Assembly (NCBI GenBank): GCA_035498715.1
Contig: DATJZV010000068.1
Span: 76,682-140,681, forward strand
Length of the DNA: 64,000 nt
Direction: 5' to 3'
DNA from: DASPSR01 sp035498715
GTDB lineage: Bacteria; Nitrospirota; UBA9217
Under the pieces are notes generated by a model, which made no database searches, was not told the DNA's origin, and saw only the letters and a program-made list of their open reading frames with translations. Shown one piece after another: positions 8,314 to 17,969 of the stretch. Numbering within the stretch: the stretch's first letter is position 1; every line of letters starts with the position of its first letter. A program made the translations under genes and the position numbers.

Positions 8314-10053
8314 ATGTCCAACAAACAAATTACCGGCGCTGAAATTTTTCTTGAATGTCTGAAGAAAGAGAAGGTCGATACGCTCTTCTGCTATCCTGGT
8401 GGCGTGGTGCTCAAGATTTTCGACGTCCTCTATGATCAGAAGGACATCCGCATGATCCTGCCGCGACACGAACAGGGCGGGGTCCATATGGCCGATGGCT
8501 ATGCCCGTTCCACGGGCAAGCCAGGCGTTGCACTAGTCACGTCCGGTCCTGGCGCTACGAATGTGGTCACGGCCCTTGCCACGGCATACATGGATTCCAT
8601 CCCGATCGTGGTTTTTACCGGACAGGTGCCTACAGCGCTCATCGGGAACGACGCGTTCCAGGAGGCGGATATCGTCGGCATTACCCGTCCCTGTACCAAG
8701 TATAATTTTTTGGTGAAGGATGTGCATGACCTTGCGCAGACTATTAAAGAGGCGTTCTACCTGGCTTCGACAGGAAGGCCGGGTCCTGTGCTCGTTGATT
8801 TGCCGCGTGACGTAGTGACCAACAAGGCAGAATTCCATTATCCCGACAAGGTCGAGATCAGGAGCTACAACCCTACGGTCACTGGCAACAAATGGCAGAT
8901 TAAGCAGGCAGCAGAAGCAATTGCCAAGGCAAAGAAACCGGTGGCCTATATAGGTGGCGGCGTCATCCTCTCGAATGCAGCACCAGAGGTCCTCGAGTTT
9001 GCCGAGATCACGAAAATTCCGGTGACCCATACCCTGATGGGCATTGGCGGATTTCCTGGTACGCATCCTCTTTCGCTCGGCATGCTCGGTATGCACGGCA
9101 CGTACTATGCCAATATGGCGATCCACAACTCGGACCTTATCGTCGCAATTGGCGCACGGTTCGATGACCGCGTAACTGGCAAGGTGGAAGGTTTCGCGCC
9201 TGAGGCCAAAATCATCCATATCGACGTGGACCCGACCTCGATCAGGAAGAACGTGCGCGTGGATATCCCGATCGTGGGCGACGTGAAGCATGTGTTGGTG
9301 GACCTTAACAAAGAACTCCACCATATCAAAGAACCCTGGGAAGCGATCCGCAAAAGCTGGCTCAAGCAGATCGAGGCTTGGCGAGAAGAACGGCCGCTTA
9401 CGTACGAATATACCGATGATGTCATCAAACCCCAATTCGTGGTCGAGAAGCTTTACGAGATCACCGGCGGGAACGCGATCATCGTGACTGATGTGGGCCA
9501 GCACCAGATGTGGGCCGCACAGTACTACAAGTTCGATAAACCGAGGAACTGGCTCTCTTCAGGCGGTCTCGGGACCATGGGGTACGGGTTCCCGGCAGCC
9601 ATTGGCGCAAAGGTTGCGCATCCGGACAGGAACGTGTTCAGTATCTCCGGCGATGGCAGCATCCAGATGAACATCCAGGAGCTTGCCACGACTGTTGAGA
9701 ACAATATACCGGTTAAAGTGGTGATACTTAACAATCGCTACCTCGGCATGGTACGGCAGTGGCAGGAACTGTTCTATTCCGAGCGCTACTCGTCAGTTGA
9801 TCTCGGCAGCACGCCCGACTTTGTTAAACTGGCCGAAGCCTATGGCGCCGTCGGTCTGCGGGCGGTGAAGCCCGTGGAGGTTGTGCCGGTGCTTAAGGAG
9901 GCGCTCAAGGTGAAGAGGACCGTCTTTATGGACTTCGTCACCGCACGGTACGAAAAGGTCTACCCCATGGTGCCGGCAGGTGCTGCCATCCACGAGATGA
10001 TCTTTGGGGAAGAAAAGAAGAAGGAAGAGAAGAAGCTGAGGGCAGTGAAATAG
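8314..10053 (+). CDS. ilvB: Acetolactate synthase large (catalytic) subunit
   Basis: ThDP-dependent condensation of pyruvate with pyruvate or 2-ketobutyrate, first common step of branched-chain amino acid synthesis. The 579-aa protein shows the three ThDP-enzyme domains. Glu53 in RHEQGGVHMADGYAR activates the cofactor, and the C-terminal SGDGS...NN motif (from about residue 444) binds ThDP-Mg. The C-terminus ends in an acidic/basic tail of Glu and Lys. It works with the regulatory subunit IlvN encoded 109 nt downstream. Confidence 0.97.
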   Translation: MSNKQITGAEIFLECLKKEKVDTLFCYPGGVVLKIFDVLYDQKDIRMILPRHEQGGVHMADGYARSTGKPGVALVTSGPGATNVVTALATAYMDSIPIVVFTGQVPTALIGNDAFQEADIVGITRPCTKYNFLVKDVHDLAQTIKEAFYLASTGRPGPVLVDLPRDVVTNKAEFHYPDKVEIRSYNPTVTGNKWQIKQAAEAIAKAKKPVAYIGGGVILSNAAPEVLEFAEITKIPVTHTLMGIGGFPGTHPLSLGMLGMHGTYYANMAIHNSDLIVAIGARFDDRVTGKVEGFAPEAKIIHIDVDPTSIRKNVRVDIPIVGDVKHVLVDLNKELHHIKEPWEAIRKSWLKQIEAWREERPLTYEYTDDVIKPQFVVEKLYEITGGNAIIVTDVGQHQMWAAQYYKFDKPRNWLSSGGLGTMGYGFPAAIGAKVAHPDRNVFSISGDGSIQMNIQELATTVENNIPVKVVILNNRYLGMVRQWQELFYSERYSSVDLGSTPDFVKLAEAYGAVGLRAVKPVEVVPVLKEALKVKRTVFMDFVTARYEKVYPMVPAGAAIHEMIFGEEKKKEEKKLRAVK

Positions 10054-10162
10054 GCCTGAATAAAAATTGCCGTAGACCTGGACGGGATGGCGGAGAGCGA
10101 AGGCGGAGGCATGGTGACGGTTCCCGTCCCTGTCCATCCGTGGTCAGATTAAGGATAACCCC

Positions 10163-10636
10163 ATGAAACATATCATATCCGTACTGGTAGAGAACAAATT
10201 CGGTGTGCTGTCGCGCGTGTCGGGTCTCTTCAGCGGCAGGGGATTCAACATCGAGACGATCTCGATCGGGCCGACGCTTGATCCTACGATTTCGCAGATG
10301 ACGATCGTAACCACAGGGGACGAGCGCATCCTTGAGCAGATCATCAAGCAGCTCAACAAGCTGATCGATGTGATCAAGGTGACGGACCTCGCGGAGAAGG
10401 AATATGTCGAGCGAGAGATGTGCCTCATTAAGATCAATGCCCCGACGGAGCACCGTGCCGAAGCGCTCAGGATTGCCGATATATTCCGGGCCCGCGTGGT
10501 CGATTCTACGCAGAAGACCTATACCTTCCAAGTGACGGGAGACGAAAAGAAACTGGAGGCCTTCATCGAGCTTTTGCGACCAATCGGGATTAAAGAGATC
10601 GTGCGCACCGGCAAGGTCGCCATCACCAGGGAATAG
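10163..10636 (+). CDS. ilvN: Acetolactate synthase small (regulatory) subunit
   Basis: Regulatory subunit giving valine feedback control and full activity to IlvB. The 157-aa protein has an N-terminal ACT domain (HIISVLVENKFGVLSRVSGLFSGRG, with the GLFSGRGFNIE core) and the longer C-terminal domain of IlvN/IlvH. A purine-rich AAGGAT stretch precedes the ATG. The 109-nt gap after ilvB contains only degenerate sequence. The next gene begins within 30 nt. Confidence 0.95.
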   Translation: MKHIISVLVENKFGVLSRVSGLFSGRGFNIETISIGPTLDPTISQMTIVTTGDERILEQIIKQLNKLIDVIKVTDLAEKEYVEREMCLIKINAPTEHRAEALRIADIFRARVVDSTQKTYTFQVTGDEKKLEAFIELLRPIGIKEIVRTGKVAITRE

Positions 10637-10662
10637 CCCGAGTGGAGGAGGAGAAAATCGGC

Positions 10663-11298
10663 GTGAGAATTTCACGGGTGTACATCTGCATTGCAGTCCT
10701 TCTTGTAGCCATCCTGTCAGGGTGCGCGCAGAAGGGGCCGGTGCTCCTTGACAACATCAAGTACCAGCCGCCCGAGGGCTTGGCTGCCGGGACGCCAAAA
10801 CTGGTAGTCGGCGTGAGTCCCTTTCGGGATGATCGCGGCAAGACTTTTTCAGTGCTCGGTAAACGGACGATCCCTGACTATGTGGAGAACGACCTGGTCG
10901 TGCAGGGCACCGTGGCCGACCTGGTGACCGCTGCATTGAAGGACGCGCTCAAAGCACGGGGCATCATCGTCAAGGATGTCCCGGCATGGGACATGAATGC
11001 CGAGTCGATAAGGACCACCGGTATTGATATCCTGATCGGCGGTGAGATCAAGACACTCTGGGTTGAGGCCGTTTCTCAGACGCTGAATTTCAAGGTGAGC
11101 GCCGTAGTCCAACTCAGGGTGTCGGCAGCCGATGTCGCTGAGAAGAAGATAATCCGGACACTTGTCCTGAACAGCAAACTTGAACGCCAGGACGTGGCAT
11201 TCTCGTTCGAATCGGTCAAAAGCGCGGTTTCTGAAGCGTTGTCATCGGCGCTGGACCAGCTTCTCAACGACGAAGAGTTCAAAAAGAGGATCAGATAA
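10663..11298 (+). CDS. YajG-like outer-membrane lipoprotein, unknown function
   Basis: A 211-aa lipoprotein: signal peptide ending in L-S-G-C with Cys21. The mature part (GTPKLVVGVSPFRDDR, then a LVTAALKDALKARGI helix and IDILIGGEIKTLWVE strand) has the look of YajG/LPP20-type lipoproteins that form an alpha/beta domain. The GTG at 10663 is preferred to a GTG at 10642 because GGAGGAGGAG sits 9 nt before it. It lies between ilvN and ilvC on the same strand with tight spacing, so it is probably co-transcribed with amino-acid genes although it is an envelope protein. Confidence 0.75.
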   Translation: MRISRVYICIAVLLVAILSGCAQKGPVLLDNIKYQPPEGLAAGTPKLVVGVSPFRDDRGKTFSVLGKRTIPDYVENDLVVQGTVADLVTAALKDALKARGIIVKDVPAWDMNAESIRTTGIDILIGGEIKTLWVEAVSQTLNFKVSAVVQLRVSAADVAEKKIIRTLVLNSKLERQDVAFSFESVKSAVSEALSSALDQLLNDEEFKKRIR

Positions 11299-11329
11299 TC
11301 CAGAATTATCTATTGTGAAAGGGGATACG

Positions 11330-12346
<1,017 letters not shown>

Positions 12347-12391
12347 GATGCAAAATTGCGGAAAAGGTTATTTAAATTTCCCGGATAACGT

Positions 12392-13036
12392 ATGATGAAA
12401 AATTACGGGATACCCATAGCTTCGGAAGGATGGCCCTTTATCATCCCGCTGGTGATGCTCACGGTTTTGCTGTTTGCTGTCGGGTGGAAGAATATCGGCT
12501 GTGTTTCACTCGCGCTCACGCTCTTCATCGTGTTCTTTTTCCGTGATCCGGATCGCTCGGTTCCGGAGGGCAAAGATGTTGTTGTCTCACCGGCGGACGG
12601 TAAGGTCATCGTGGTCAAGGACATCTATGAGCCTGATTACCTGAAGCAGGATGTGAAACAGATCAGCATCTTCCTTTCCGTTTTTAACGTGCACGTGAAC
12701 CGCGCCCCGTGCGGAGGAACGGTTGAAACCGTGAGATACAATCCGGGGAGATTTCACGTTGCATCAGTGGATAAAGCCTCGCTGGACAATGAACAGACGG
12801 CCGTTGTTATCACGAACGGGAAGTACAAAGTGCTCGTGAAGCAGATCGCCGGGCTTATTGCAAGACGAATCGTGTGCTATGCCAAGCCTGGAGATACGAT
12901 CAAAACGGGCGAACGCTATGGTCTGATCCGTTTCGGATCGCGCGTGGATATTTTTCTGCCGAAGGAAGCCGAACTGAAGGTCAAGGTGGGAGACCGGATC
13001 AAAGGGGCGCGGGACATCATCGGGGTGCTCAAATGA
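12392..13036 (+). CDS. psd: Phosphatidylserine decarboxylase proenzyme (short form)
   Basis: Makes phosphatidylethanolamine from phosphatidylserine. The 214-aa protein is the short PSD type. It has two N-terminal membrane segments (about residues 15-31 and 36-50), the VVVSPADGKV motif (64-72), the FNVHVNRAP motif (98-106), and the self-cleavage site Gly182-Ser183 in RFGSRVDIF, where Ser becomes the pyruvoyl cofactor. It overlaps pssA by ATGA, so the two enzymes, consecutive in the pathway, are translationally coupled. Confidence 0.95.
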   Translation: MMKNYGIPIASEGWPFIIPLVMLTVLLFAVGWKNIGCVSLALTLFIVFFFRDPDRSVPEGKDVVVSPADGKVIVVKDIYEPDYLKQDVKQISIFLSVFNVHVNRAPCGGTVETVRYNPGRFHVASVDKASLDNEQTAVVITNGKYKVLVKQIAGLIARRIVCYAKPGDTIKTGERYGLIRFGSRVDIFLPKEAELKVKVGDRIKGARDIIGVLK

Positions 13037-13782
13037 GAAAAGGGATTTATGTCCTGCCCAATCTTATAACGCTGTCCAGCATGTTTGCTGGCTTCTATTC
13101 CATCGTGGCCTCGCTCAACTCCGATTATGAGCGTGCTGCATGGGCCATTATGATCGCGTCCGTTTTTGACGTTTTGGACGGTTGGGTCGCAAGGATAACC
13201 CATACGGCCACGCGGTTCGGCATCGAGATCGACTCGCTGGCAGACGTGATATCCTTCGGCGTTGCTCCGGGTGTCCTTGTCTATACTTGGACGCTGTCCT
13301 CGTTCGGCAAGATCGGGTGGCTTGGGTCGTTCTTCCTGGTTGCCTGCGCTGCGCTCAGGCTTGCGCGGTTCAACGTGCAGATGGGAAGTACCGAAAAGAA
13401 GCATTTTACCGGCCTCCCCACGCCGGCATCGGCGTTGGTGATCGCCACTACGGTGTTGGCATACGAAGAGATCATCCATATCCTCGAGCACCTGAAGTTG
13501 GTTCAGCTGGCGGATGTGGTCGGAAAGGATTACTGGATACTGGCACTGACATTCATCCTGGCAGGACTCATGGTGAGCAACATCACCTACCATAGCCTGA
13601 AGGAGGCAAACCTGAAGGAACGTCGGCCTTTCGGGATCCTGGTTGTCATCGCGGCTTTTTTGGCGGTGGTGGCATATCATCCTGAACTCGTCCTGTTTCT
13701 GGTCTCCATTTCTTATGTTGCGGTCGGCATTCTCGAGGCGCTTTTCAAACTGTTCAAGAGACAGAAACCAGCCGCTGCTTAA
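13033..13782 (+). CDS. pssA: CDP-diacylglycerol-serine O-phosphatidyltransferase
   Basis: Integral membrane enzyme making phosphatidylserine from CDP-diacylglycerol and serine. The 249-aa protein carries a complete CDP-alcohol phosphotransferase motif: Asp46, Asp49-Gly50, Ala53-Arg54, Gly63, Asp67, Asp71. Several membrane helices follow. The start ATG overlaps the psd stop (ATGA); the frame is open for 53 codons further upstream inside psd, but the enzyme family begins at this ATG. Confidence 0.95.
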   Translation: MRKGIYVLPNLITLSSMFAGFYSIVASLNSDYERAAWAIMIASVFDVLDGWVARITHTATRFGIEIDSLADVISFGVAPGVLVYTWTLSSFGKIGWLGSFFLVACAALRLARFNVQMGSTEKKHFTGLPTPASALVIATTVLAYEEIIHILEHLKLVQLADVVGKDYWILALTFILAGLMVSNITYHSLKEANLKERRPFGILVVIAAFLAVVAYHPELVLFLVSISYVAVGILEALFKLFKRQKPAAA

Positions 13783-13823
13783 TCCGTTCTGATCACAGTG
13801 GCGATAGAGACGGTGAGCAGGCG

Positions 13824-13857
13824 AGAGATTAAGAATGCGGCCTTAATCTCTTTTTTT
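13824..13857 (+). terminator. Intrinsic terminator between pssA and leuA
   Basis: Perfect 10-bp stem AGAGATTAAG / CTTAATCTCT with an 8-nt loop, followed by a T run. It separates the ilv-psd-pssA unit from leuA; being 60 nt before leuA it could also act as a regulated read-through point, but no alternative antiterminator fold is evident. Confidence 0.8.
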
Positions 13858-13917
13858 CATTATTATTTATAGCGCATCCTACGGGGACGGCGGCTGCATG
13901 ATATTGAGGAATCTATC

Positions 13918-15447
13918 ATGAATACAATCATTAAAATATTCGATACAACGCTCCGCGACGGAGAACAGTCCCCGGGAGCGAGCATGAACGTTGAGGAAAA
14001 GATGACTCTTGCCAGGCAGCTCGCTCGGTTGGGAGTGGATATCATCGAAGCGGGCTTCGCCATCAGTTCTCCCGGCGATTTTGAGTCCATCAAACGGATC
14101 AGCGCAGAGGTAGAAGGGCCGGTGATTTGCAGCCTTGCGCGGGCGCGCAGCGAAGACATTGACCGAGCCTGGGAAGCGCTCAAGGACGCACCGAGACGGC
14201 GTATCCACACCTTTCACTCGACATCCGACATACATCTGAAGTATCAGTACAGGATCTCGCGCGAAGAGGCACTGAGGCGTTCCGTTGAAATGGTTTCCCA
14301 CGCCCGTTCCTATGTGGATGACGTAGAGTTCTCGCCTATGGACGCCACACGGACAGACGAGACATACCTCCTTGAGGTCGTGGAAGCGGTAATCGCAGCA
14401 GGTGCGAAGACCGTCAATATCCCGGACACCGTAGGATATGCCATGCCCGAGGAATTCGGTGCGCTCATTAAAGGTATCAAGAGCAGGGTCAAGAACATCG
14501 ATAAAGCCATCATCTCTGTCCACTGCCATAACGACCTGGGGCTTGCTGTTGCGAACGCGCTTGCAGCGATTCGGAATGGGGCAGAGCAGGTGGAGTGCAC
14601 GATCAACGGCATCGGCGAGCGGGCGGGAAATTGCTCCATGGAAGAGGTCGTGATGGCGCTCCGTACGAGGAAAGACCTTTTCGGCGCAGACACGAGAATT
14701 CACACCGAAGAGATCACGCGCACGAGCAGGTTGGTGACAAAGATCACCGGCATCCCGGTCCAGCCGAATAAGGCCATCGTGGGTGCGAACGCCTTCGCAC
14801 ATGAGTCAGGCATCCACCAGGATGGTCTGCTCAAAGAGCGAACCACATACGAAATCATGACGCCCGAATCGATCGGCCTCGTGAAGACGAACTTGGTGCT
14901 CGGCAAACACTCCGGCAGACACGCGTTCCGCGATCGGCTCAAGCAGATGGGTTATGAACTCTCTGATGATGACCTGAATAAGGCCTTCGAGCGGTTCAAA
15001 CGGGTTGCAGACCAGAAGAAAGAGGTTTTCGACGAGGATCTCGATGCTATCGTCTCCGATGAGATGCAGCAGATTCAGGAAATATATGTGCTCAAACACC
15101 TCAGCGCCCAGAGCGGTACAGGCATGACACCGACGGCGACGGTGGAGATGCAGATCGGTGGCAAGAGTGTTAATCAGACAGGCAAGGGTGACGGCCCGGT
15201 CGATGCAGTGTACCGGACGATCGCTGCGATCACGGGAACCAAGAGTAAGCTTGATGCTTATCTCGTAAAGGGGATAACCGGCGGTACCGATGCCCTTGGT
15301 GAGGTGACCGTGAAGGTCGAGGAGGACGGCAAGAAAGTCGCCGGCCACGGCGCTGATACGGACATCATCGTAGCGAGCGCCAAGGCTTACGTAAATGCTC
15401 TGAACAAGCTGGAATATTGGAAAAAAGGGAAAACGAAAAGCAGCTAG
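13918..15447 (+). CDS. leuA: 2-Isopropylmalate synthase
   Basis: First committed step of leucine synthesis: condenses acetyl-CoA with 2-ketoisovalerate. The 509-aa protein has the HMGL-like TIM barrel with DTTLRDGEQSPGASM (residues 9-23), the HCHNDLGLAVANAL metal-binding strand, and the GIGERAGNCSMEE segment. The C-terminal LeuA allosteric domain (about 390-500) is full length, so leucine feedback inhibition is expected. No clear promoter is visible between the preceding terminator and the gene. Confidence 0.96.
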   Translation: MNTIIKIFDTTLRDGEQSPGASMNVEEKMTLARQLARLGVDIIEAGFAISSPGDFESIKRISAEVEGPVICSLARARSEDIDRAWEALKDAPRRRIHTFHSTSDIHLKYQYRISREEALRRSVEMVSHARSYVDDVEFSPMDATRTDETYLLEVVEAVIAAGAKTVNIPDTVGYAMPEEFGALIKGIKSRVKNIDKAIISVHCHNDLGLAVANALAAIRNGAEQVECTINGIGERAGNCSMEEVVMALRTRKDLFGADTRIHTEEITRTSRLVTKITGIPVQPNKAIVGANAFAHESGIHQDGLLKERTTYEIMTPESIGLVKTNLVLGKHSGRHAFRDRLKQMGYELSDDDLNKAFERFKRVADQKKEVFDEDLDAIVSDEMQQIQEIYVLKHLSAQSGTGMTPTATVEMQIGGKSVNQTGKGDGPVDAVYRTIAAITGTKSKLDAYLVKGITGGTDALGEVTVKVEEDGKKVAGHGADTDIIVASAKAYVNALNKLEYWKKGKTKSS

Positions 15448-15514
15448 AAAGCGCCGCTTGTTTAAATTAATTTTTTTGCAAACCTCTTTCGCCCATGTAA
15501 AAGATCCAATATCC

Positions 15515-15600
15515 TTGCCACAAATGACACGAAGGGACGAATAAACACGAATTAGCACATTGCTTCCCTCCGTGACATTCGAATAATTCGTGCAGTTCGC
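15515..15600. repeat. Degenerate ACACGAA / AATAAACACGAATT intergenic repeat
   Basis: Contains CCACAAATGACACGAAGGGACG, AATAAACACGAATTAGCAC and AATAATTCGTGCAGTTCG. Related words occur at 17025-17095 (GACACGAATAAGACG), 33790-33825 and 59330-59365 (ATCCGCGTTTATCTGTG). No coding potential is seen. Confidence 0.45.
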
Positions 15601-15638
15601 ATACATGCATGTACAGGTTTCGTATTAGGAAAAAACAG

Positions 15639-15667
15639 TTGAATCTGACAAAGGGATAATGTATATT
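15639..15667 (+). promoter_or_regulatory. Promoter of leuC, leaderless
   Basis: -35 TTGAAT (15639-15644), 17-nt spacer, -10 TATATT (15662-15667). The ATGATG start of leuC begins 8 nt after the -10 box, and no ribosome-binding site fits between. Confidence 0.6.
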
Positions 15668-15675
15668 CAAAAAAT

Positions 15676-16935
15676 ATGATGACGATTACTGAAAAAATAC
15701 TGGCTGCACACAGCGGCAAAAAAGAGGTCGTTCCGGGCGAGCTGATCAACGCGAAGCTCGACCTCGTGCTCGCGAACGACATCACCGCGCCCATCGCGAT
15801 CAAGGAATTCAAGGCCGCAGGCGCTAATACGGTGTTCGATCCCGAGCGTATCGCGCTTATCCCGGACCACTTTGCTCCGAACAAGGACATTGCCTCGGCA
15901 GAGCAGTGCAATATGCTCCGTCAATTCTCGCGGGAACATGAGTTGTCGCTCTACTTCGAGGTCGGAAGGATGGGTGTGGAGCATGCGCTTCTGCCTGAGC
16001 AGGGGATTGTTGTACCCGGCGACGTGGTGATTGGCGCTGACAGTCACACCTGTACCTATGGCGGGTTGGGTGCGTTTTCGACCGGTGTCGGCAGCACGGA
16101 CGTTGCTGCGGCCATGATCACGGGCGAAGCCTGGTTCAAAGTGCCCGAGAGCATGAAGTTCATCTACAAGGGAAAGCTTGGCAAGTGGGTCGGTGGCAAG
16201 GACATCATTCTCCGTACCATTGGCGACATCGGCGTGGATGGTGCACTCTATCGAGCCATGGAATTCACTGGCGAAGTGATTCGGAAGCTCTCTATGTCGG
16301 GACGGCTGACGATCTGTAACATGGCGATCGAGGCAGGGGGCAAGAACGGCATCATAGAACCCGACGAGATCACCGAGAAGTATATGGCCAAGCGCGCGCG
16401 GCGTAAGTACAAGTTCTATAAGAGCGATAAAAAGGCGAACTATGTGGACGTGCGCGAATACGATCTCAACGGCATGGAGCCTCAGATCGCCTGTCCGCAC
16501 CTTCCAGAGAATGTGAAGCCCGTGAGTGAACTTGCAGCTATCAATATCGACCAGTCTGTCGTTGGCTCCTGCACGAACGGGAGGATTGAGGATATCCGCG
16601 AGGCAGCCAAAGTCATCAAAGGGCACAAGGTACACCCCTACGTACGCATGATCGTAATTCCGGCTACCCAGGCTGTATTCAAGCAGTCCGTCAAGGAAGG
16701 CCTCGTCGACGTCTTCATCGATGCCGGTGCGGCATTCAGCACGCCGACCTGCGGTCCCTGTCTCGGCGGTCATATGGGAATTCTTGCTGCGGGCGAGCGC
16801 GCTATCGCCACGACGAACCGAAACTTTGTCGGCAGGATGGGCGACCGCAAAAGCGAAGTATATCTGTCCAGTCCGGCGATCGCGGCTGCATCCGCAGTGC
16901 TTGGAAGAATTGGCAGGCCGGAAGAACTGAAATAA
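15676..16935 (+). CDS. leuC: 3-Isopropylmalate dehydratase large subunit
   Basis: Isomerises 2- to 3-isopropylmalate with LeuD through a [4Fe-4S] cluster. At 419 aa it is the shorter type shared with archaea and many anaerobic bacteria, not the roughly 466-aa enterobacterial type. The three cluster Cys are visible: in VGSCTNGRIEDI (about residue 299) and TPTCGPCLGG (about 359 and 362). It begins with tandem ATG codons; the promoter suggests transcription starts there. Confidence 0.95.
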   Translation: MMTITEKILAAHSGKKEVVPGELINAKLDLVLANDITAPIAIKEFKAAGANTVFDPERIALIPDHFAPNKDIASAEQCNMLRQFSREHELSLYFEVGRMGVEHALLPEQGIVVPGDVVIGADSHTCTYGGLGAFSTGVGSTDVAAAMITGEAWFKVPESMKFIYKGKLGKWVGGKDIILRTIGDIGVDGALYRAMEFTGEVIRKLSMSGRLTICNMAIEAGGKNGIIEPDEITEKYMAKRARRKYKFYKSDKKANYVDVREYDLNGMEPQIACPHLPENVKPVSELAAINIDQSVVGSCTNGRIEDIREAAKVIKGHKVHPYVRMIVIPATQAVFKQSVKEGLVDVFIDAGAAFSTPTCGPCLGGHMGILAAGERAIATTNRNFVGRMGDRKSEVYLSSPAIAAASAVLGRIGRPEELK

Positions 16936-17116
16936 AATATTTAGCAACAGGGGCCACAGAGAATTCCAGGGAGCATAGGAAAAGGAATCCAAGGATGTCT
17001 GCCGCAGAGGACGTTGAGGGAACAACAAACGGACACGAATAAGACGACTGACATCCTTCGTTTGTGTCATTCACACCATTCATGCTGTTCGTCGTAAAAA
17101 GAATAGAGGATCTTCG

Positions 17117-17617
17117 ATGAAATTCAAAGGTAAGGCATGGAAATTTGGAGCTGACGTTGACACGGACGCGATCATTCCTGCGCGCTATTTGAATACGTCT
17201 GATCCGAAAGAACTGGCTAAACATTGCATGGAAGACTCGGCCACGCCCGATTTCGTGAAAAAGATGAAGCCGGGCGATATCATCGTTGCTGAGAAGAACT
17301 TCGGGTGCGGATCATCGCGCGAGCATGCACCGATTGCGATCAAGGCTGCCGGCGTGTCCTGTGTCGTGGCAAAGAGTTTTGCGCGGATCTTCTACCGGAA
17401 TTGCTTCAATATGGGGCTACCAATCTTCGAGAGCGCGGAGGCTGTTGACGGTATCAAAGAAGGCGATCAGATCGAGGTAGATGCGGACTCTGGCGCAATC
17501 CGGAACCTTACCTCGGGAAAGACGTTCAAGGTCGCACCGGTGCCACCCTTCATGCAGGACCTGATTGCTGTAGGTGGGCTTATGGCATATACGAAGAAAA
17601 AGGCGGGACTTCGTTGA
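17117..17617 (+). CDS. leuD: 3-Isopropylmalate dehydratase small subunit
   Basis: Swivelling-domain subunit of isopropylmalate isomerase. The 166-aa protein is the short, archaeal-like type matching its LeuC. It has DVDTDAIIPARYLNT near the N-terminus and the NFGCGSSREHAP substrate-binding loop. GAGGAT precedes the ATG. The 181-nt gap from leuC contains only degenerate repeat words (CACAGAG, GCCGCAGAGG, GACACGAATAAG). Confidence 0.95.
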   Translation: MKFKGKAWKFGADVDTDAIIPARYLNTSDPKELAKHCMEDSATPDFVKKMKPGDIIVAEKNFGCGSSREHAPIAIKAAGVSCVVAKSFARIFYRNCFNMGLPIFESAEAVDGIKEGDQIEVDADSGAIRNLTSGKTFKVAPVPPFMQDLIAVGGLMAYTKKKAGLR

Positions 17618-17969
17618 CAGCCTGTTTCAAGCTGATGAAGGCTCTCCACCCGAAAATCATGCAGCAACCCGGACATTCTATCTGCGAACCCTGCGTGTAC
17701 TTCAGCCGTAACCTCGATCTCACGACACTTCAGCCAGTTGCTCCGCCTGCGCAGCCTGACGCCTGCGGCCTCGGCTTCATGCCAGGAGACGATGGCTGCA
17801 ACGAGATGCGAACAAATAACTGCAGCACGAGGAAAAGATAGTCAACATATCCATCATGTCATCATGGCGGGGGGGCATAGTGACGCAGCAATCTCATGCT
17901 GTCAATATCGAAATTACCATGCCCTTCGGTCGCTCGCAATAACAGCATTTAGGAAAGGGCTATACTTAA
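17618..17969. other. Intergenic region leuD-leuB with repeat remnants
   Basis: No convincing gene. A 75-codon TTG-started frame at 17614-17841 lacks recognisable sequence. The part from about 17860 to 17950 (ATCATGGCGGGG, ATAGTGACGCAGCAATCTCATG, CCCTTCGGTCGCTCGCAATAACA) looks like a decayed CGTCATTGCGAG...GCAATCTC-type palindromic repeat. Confidence 0.4.

Noticed and set aside
8533..9504. Long antisense open frame (323 codons) inside ilvB
   Set aside because: It is the reverse-frame shadow of a well-supported gene with high third-position GC; no start signal or family match.
13033..13782. Extended start for pssA at 12874
   Set aside because: The extension lies inside psd, is Arg/Gly-rich and not part of the family; the ATGA overlap gives the natural start.
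15667..17070. Long antisense open frame (467 codons) across leuC
   Set aside because: Shadow of leuC; composition (His/Arg/Asp rich) is typical of reverse-frame artefacts.
17614..17841. 75-codon frame after leuD
   Set aside because: TTG start, no ribosome-binding site and no recognisable sequence; the region merges into palindromic repeat remnants.
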